This document shows, one piece after another, positions 60,675 to 64,000 of a DNA stretch of 64,000 bases. The number at the start of each line of letters is the position of its first letter. Position 1 is the first letter of the stretch. The stretch is from Massilistercora timonensis (GTDB taxonomy: Bacteria; Bacillota; Clostridia; Lachnospirales; Lachnospiraceae). The notes below the pieces were generated by a model that saw nothing but the letters and a program-made list of their open reading frames with translations, ran no database searches and was not told the DNA's origin. The position numbers were made by a program, and so were the translations under genes. The stretch covers positions 2,356,001 to 2,420,000 of the forward strand of contig NZ_LT990039.1 of the NCBI RefSeq assembly GCF_900312975.1. Direction: 5' to 3'.

Positions 60675-61775
60675 ATGAAATTAGGAATCGTAGGCCTTCC
60701 CAACGTGGGGAAGAGTACATTGTTTAATTCACTGACCAAGGCCGGAGCAGAGTCCGCCAATTATCCCTTCTGCACCATCGACCCCAATGTGGGCGTGGTG
60801 ACTGTGCCGGACGAGAGGCTCAACGTGCTGGGAGAGATGTACCACACCAAGAAGATCATCCCGGCAGCTATTGAATTCGTGGACATCGCGGGCCTGGTGA
60901 AGGGCGCTTCCAAGGGGGAGGGCCTGGGGAACCAGTTCCTGGCCAACATCCGGGAGGTGGACGCCATCGTTCATGTGGTGCGCTGCTTCGAGGACAGCAA
61001 TATCGTCCATGTGGACGGGAGCATCAACCCGCTGCGGGATATTGAGACCATCAATCTGGAGCTGATCTTCTCGGATCTGGAGATCCTGGAGCGGCGGATC
61101 GCCAAGACTACCAAGGTGGCCAGAAATGATAAAACGGCGGCCAAGGAGCTGGCCCTTCTGGAGCGGATCAAAGCCCATCTGGAAGACGGCAAACCAGCCA
61201 AGACCTTTGACGATATCCAGGAGGAGGAAGAGGAAGAGTGGCTGAAAAGCTACAACCTTCTGACTTATAAACCGGTGATCTACGCTGCCAACGTGGCGGA
61301 GGACGACCTGGCGGACGACGGCGCGGCCAATGCCGGCGTACAGGCAGTCCGGGAATTTGCGGCCGGGGAGAACAGTGAAGTGTTTGTAGTCTGCGCCCAG
61401 ATTGAGCAGGAGATCGCGGAGCTTGACGATGATGAGAAGAAAATGTTCCTGGAGGATCTGGGATTAAAAGAATCCGGCCTGGAGAAGCTTATCAAGGCCA
61501 GCTACCATATCCTGGGACTGATCAGTTATCTGACGGCAGGAGAGCCGGAAGTGCGGGCGTGGACCATCACCAGAGGAACCAAGGCGCCCCAGGCAGCAGG
61601 TAAGATCCATACCGACTTCGAGCGGGGCTTTATCCGGGCGGAGGTAGTCTCCTACGACGACCTGATCGCCTGCGGAAGCCATAACGCAGCCAAAGAAAAA
61701 GGCCTGATCCGCCTGGAAGGCAAAGATTACGTCGTCCAGGACGGAGACATCATGTTGTTCAGGTTTAATGTGTAG
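60675..61775 (+). CDS. ychF: YchF/OLA1 family ATPase
   Basis: 366 aa. [15 protein letters not shown] (P-loop), [20 protein letters not shown] (switch), and the C-terminal TGS-like domain ([29 protein letters not shown]). The [10 protein letters not shown] stretch is typical. Ribosome-associated, redox-linked ATPase. Own promoter; ends in the long hairpin at 61776. Confidence 0.95.
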   Translation: MKLGIVGLPNVGKSTLFNSLTKAGAESANYPFCTIDPNVGVVTVPDERLNVLGEMYHTKKIIPAAIEFVDIAGLVKGASKGEGLGNQFLANIREVDAIVHVVRCFEDSNIVHVDGSINPLRDIETINLELIFSDLEILERRIAKTTKVARNDKTAAKELALLERIKAHLEDGKPAKTFDDIQEEEEEEWLKSYNLLTYKPVIYAANVAEDDLADDGAANAGVQAVREFAAGENSEVFVVCAQIEQEIAELDDDEKKMFLEDLGLKESGLEKLIKASYHILGLISYLTAGEPEVRAWTITRGTKAPQAAGKIHTDFERGFIRAEVVSYDDLIACGSHNAAKEKGLIRLEGKDYVVQDGDIMLFRFNV

Positions 61776-61859
61776 CAACAGTTCAGTCAGGGACAGGTTC
61801 GGGAGGGAATCCATGCTTGCATGAGATTCCGACCGGGCCTGGACATGACTGAACTGTTG
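61776..61859. repeat. 84-nt long inverted repeat after ychF
   Basis: Perfect 14-bp outer stem CAACAGTTCAGTCA (61776-61789) / TGACTGAACTGTTG (61846-61859), with inner partial pairing such as GGAATC/GATTCC around a CATGCTTGCATG core. There is no T-run, so it is more like a structured RNA or palindromic repeat element than a terminator. It begins at the base after the ychF stop. Confidence 0.85.
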
Positions 61860-61870
61860 TAGCAACATAT

Positions 61871-61900
61871 AGTGCGGCCGCACAAGCCGCACTTTTTCTT
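61871..61900 (+). terminator. Terminator after ychF
   Basis: AGTGCGGC/GCCGCACT stem, 7-nt loop, TTTTTCTT tail. Confidence 0.85.
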
Positions 61901-61921
61901 ACAGAAGAGAAAGGAAACACT

Positions 61922-62782
61922 ATGCACACATCCATCGACTTCCCCAACCTGGGGATCCATCTGTCCTCTGTGCGGGACCACATTACCTTATTTGGCTTCG
62001 ACATTGCCTTCTACGGGCTGCTCATCGCCCTTGCCATCCTGGTAGGTGTCTTTATCACCGTCCGGGAGGCGGAACGCACCGGCCAGGATCCGGAGGATTA
62101 CTATGACCTGGCTATCTTCGTAGTGATCTTCGGGGTGATCGGCGCCCGGCTTTATTATGTGATCTTCGACTGGGACATTTACCGGGAGGATCTGAAGAGT
62201 ATCTTCAACCTGCGGGAAGGGGGGCTTGCCATCTACGGAGGGATCCTGGCGGCGGCTCTTACGGTGCTGGTGTTTGCCCGGGTCAAAGGGCTCTCGGCAG
62301 GCCGGCTTGCGGATACGGCGGTTCTGGGGCTTGCGGCAGGACAGGCCATCGGGCGCTGGGGCAATTTCTTCAACCGGGAAGCCTTCGGGGAATATACGGA
62401 CGGGCTTTTTGCCATGCGGCTTCCGGTGGACACAGTGAGGGGGCAGGATATCTCGGTCCTTATGCGGGAGCATATTGAGGCGGTGGACGGAGTCAACTAT
62501 ATCCAGGTGCAGCCGGCATTTCTCTATGAGTCCCTGTGGTGCCTTCTTCTGCTTCTGATCCTGGTCTTATACCGGAAGCACAAGAAGGTTGAGGGAGAAG
62601 TGTTCCTTCTGTATCTTCTGGGATATGGGATCGGAAGATTCTGGATCGAGGGGATCCGCACAGATCGGCTTCTGATCCCGGGAACGTCTCTTGCCGTGTC
62701 CCGGGCGATGGCTGTGGTGACGGCTGCGGCGGCCCTGGTGCTGATCCTGCATAGGAGAAGAAAGAAAAAAAGGACATTATAG
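61922..62782 (+). CDS. lgt: Prolipoprotein diacylglyceryl transferase
   Basis: 286 aa, seven membrane helices. The Lgt signature GRWGNFFNREAFG is present, as is REGGLAIYGGILAA. Adds diacylglycerol to the lipobox Cys of prelipoproteins at the membrane. The next gene encodes such a lipoprotein. GAAAGGAAAC precedes the ATG. Confidence 0.95.
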   Translation: MHTSIDFPNLGIHLSSVRDHITLFGFDIAFYGLLIALAILVGVFITVREAERTGQDPEDYYDLAIFVVIFGVIGARLYYVIFDWDIYREDLKSIFNLREGGLAIYGGILAAALTVLVFARVKGLSAGRLADTAVLGLAAGQAIGRWGNFFNREAFGEYTDGLFAMRLPVDTVRGQDISVLMREHIEAVDGVNYIQVQPAFLYESLWCLLLLLILVLYRKHKKVEGEVFLLYLLGYGIGRFWIEGIRTDRLLIPGTSLAVSRAMAVVTAAAALVLILHRRRKKKRTL

Positions 62783-62822
62783 ATAAGATGAATAAGTGAC
62801 CTCTTTTATTAAAATAATGAAT

Positions 62823-62851
62823 TTGCCGGCAATATTTTCCAGACCTATAAT
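62823..62851 (+). promoter_or_regulatory. Promoter of the substrate-binding protein gene
   Basis: TTGCCG (62823-62828), 17-bp spacer, TATAAT (62846-62851). Confidence 0.7.
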
Positions 62852-62886
62852 GGGGTTGAAGTAAAAAAACACAGGAGGAAAATATT

Positions 62887-64000
62887 ATGAAAAAGAGGTT
62901 ACTGAGCGCCCTTCTTGTATCCGTTATGAGCCTTTCTCTTCTGGCCGGATGCGGCGGGCAGGAGACGGAAGAAGCCGGAGAAGGCGGCGAGGGAGAAGGT
63001 GGCGGAAAGATCACCTTTATGGCTCCTGACTGGGCGATCCCCACAGAGGATCAGCTTGCAGCCTTCACAGAGGAGACAGGGATTGAGGTAGAGTGCTCCG
63101 AAGTGGGCTGGGATGATATCCGGGAGAAGATCGCCACAGCGGCGTCCGCCAACGAGTGCGCGGCTGACGTGGTGGAAGTAGACTGGTCCTGGGTAGGTGA
63201 GTTCTATGCGGCAGACTGGCTGGAGCCACTGGAAGTGTCTGAGGAAGACAAGGCGGACATGCCTACCATCGAGACATTTACCGTGGACGACCAGGTGCTT
63301 GCTATGCCTTACGCCAATGACTACCGTCTGTCTTACTACAACACAGAGCAGTTCGCGGCGGCAGGGATCACCGAGGAGCCCCAGACCTGGGACGATGTGC
63401 TGGAAGCATGCCGGGCCCTGAAGGAAACTGGAACGGTAGAGCATCCTTTCGCCATCGCGCTGAACGCAGAGGAGAAGACCTCCACCTGCCTGATGTGGCT
63501 GGCATACACCATGAACGGCGTGGTATGGAACGAGGACGGCACCTTTAACGAGGAATCTGTAATGGAGGCCCTGACCTATCTGGAGACCCTCATCCATGAG
63601 GAACTGGTTGCTCCGGAGGATAAGACTTCATCAGGAATGGACGCTTATATGCGGATCTGCGGAGGCACTGCTTCCTTCCTGACAGGCCCGACATCCTTCG
63701 TGTCCAGGATCCAGGACGAGGAGCTGTGCAGCGTTGTGGGACAGATCGTGCCTATCATGACGCCGGGTAAAGACGGAAAAGCCCAGCAGACCATGCCCCT
63801 TCCGGAAGCGATTGGCGTGAGCAGCCTGTCTGAGAACAAAGAGGCGGCCAAGACATTTGTAGAGTGGTATACTTCTGCGGACATGCAGAAGCAGCTCAAT
63901 GAGACCAACAGCGCGATCCCAACCAGGAACTCTGTGCTGGAGGAGCTGATCGATGAGGGAACCATCAAGAATTCCGGCGCTATGCTGGAGGAGGCGAAGA
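62887..64000 (+). CDS. ABC transporter sugar-binding lipoprotein (partial)
   Basis: At least 371 aa, cut by the window end. Signal peptide with lipobox LSLLAGC (C22), then an acidic Gly/Glu linker and a family-1 extracellular solute-binding fold (ITFMAPDWAIPTEDQLAAF, VDDQVLAMPYANDYRLSYYN, EAAKTFVEWYTSADMQKQL). Captures a sugar or oligosaccharide outside the cell; permease genes are expected next. ACAGGAGG precedes the ATG. Confidence 0.9.
   Translation, partial: MKKRLLSALLVSVMSLSLLAGCGGQETEEAGEGGEGEGGGKITFMAPDWAIPTEDQLAAFTEETGIEVECSEVGWDDIREKIATAASANECAADVVEVDWSWVGEFYAADWLEPLEVSEEDKADMPTIETFTVDDQVLAMPYANDYRLSYYNTEQFAAAGITEEPQTWDDVLEACRALKETGTVEHPFAIALNAEEKTSTCLMWLAYTMNGVVWNEDGTFNEESVMEALTYLETLIHEELVAPEDKTSSGMDAYMRICGGTASFLTGPTSFVSRIQDEELCSVVGQIVPIMTPGKDGKAQQTMPLPEAIGVSSLSENKEAAKTFVEWYTSADMQKQLNETNSAIPTRNSVLEELIDEGTIKNSGAMLEEAK

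Overview
The window is a piece of a Firmicutes (Clostridia) chromosome, most likely from a gut Lachnospiraceae. Reasons: the housekeeping order murE-priA-def-fmt-yugP-rsmB-rlmN-prpC-prkC-rsgA-rpe-thiN; HrcA/CIRCE control of hsp20 and clpB; strong AGGAGG-type ribosome sites; and a moderately GC-rich backbone (by eye above 50%). No rRNA operon or CRISPR array is present. One tRNA gene, tRNA-Gly(CCC), is at 1070-1140.

Backbone left (1-11,685): a membrane-type dipeptidase, tRNA-Gly, a D-2-hydroxyacid dehydrogenase, a LysR regulator divergent from an exported C39-like peptidase, and a peptide-utilisation cluster (DUF5058 membrane protein, second membrane protein, two M20-family hydrolases) followed by a regulator, a YczE/YitT-like membrane protein and a MATE transporter.

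Integrated element (11,682-40,620, about 28.9 kb): much more AT-rich than the backbone and bounded by a perfect 26-bp direct repeat. The repeat runs from the MATE stop codon into the CIRCE operator and -35 box of hsp20. The right end carries the mobility module: MobC-like protein, small Cys-rich protein, RepA with five exact-period 23-bp iterons inside its gene, DnaC-like ATPase, excisionase-like protein and tyrosine integrase. Integrase arm-site-like repeats lie just inside both ends. No relaxase was found. An IS110-family element sits between a hairpin-rich, oriT-like stretch and mobC. The left two thirds are anti-phage cargo. (1) An eight-gene operon led by a small HTH protein combines a type III restriction-modification pair (Mod, Res) and its SNF2 helicase and DUF4391 partners with an inserted SIR2-like protein and two HEPN/AbiJ-like proteins. 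(2) A degraded gene follows. (3) Next come McrB (with an EVE domain), McrC and an unknown 213-aa protein. (4) A divergent, very AT-rich unit consists of a ComEC-like metallo-beta-lactamase protein, a small protein with a caspase/CHAT-like His/Cys pattern and a four-helix membrane protein, facing a 354-aa HTH protein. Units 1 and 4 are the best candidates for undescribed or hybrid defence systems.

Backbone right (40,604-64,000): hsp20 and clpB, each behind a CIRCE operator; dinB; a YitT-family protein; the long cell-wall, replication, translation and signalling cluster listed above; a RelB/RelE-type toxin-antitoxin pair with a clear palindromic operator; ychF; lgt; and the start of a sugar-type ABC substrate-binding lipoprotein cut by the window edge.

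All calls come from reading motifs, start sites and spacing. No database search was possible, so family names rest on recognised motifs and order, and GC statements are by eye.
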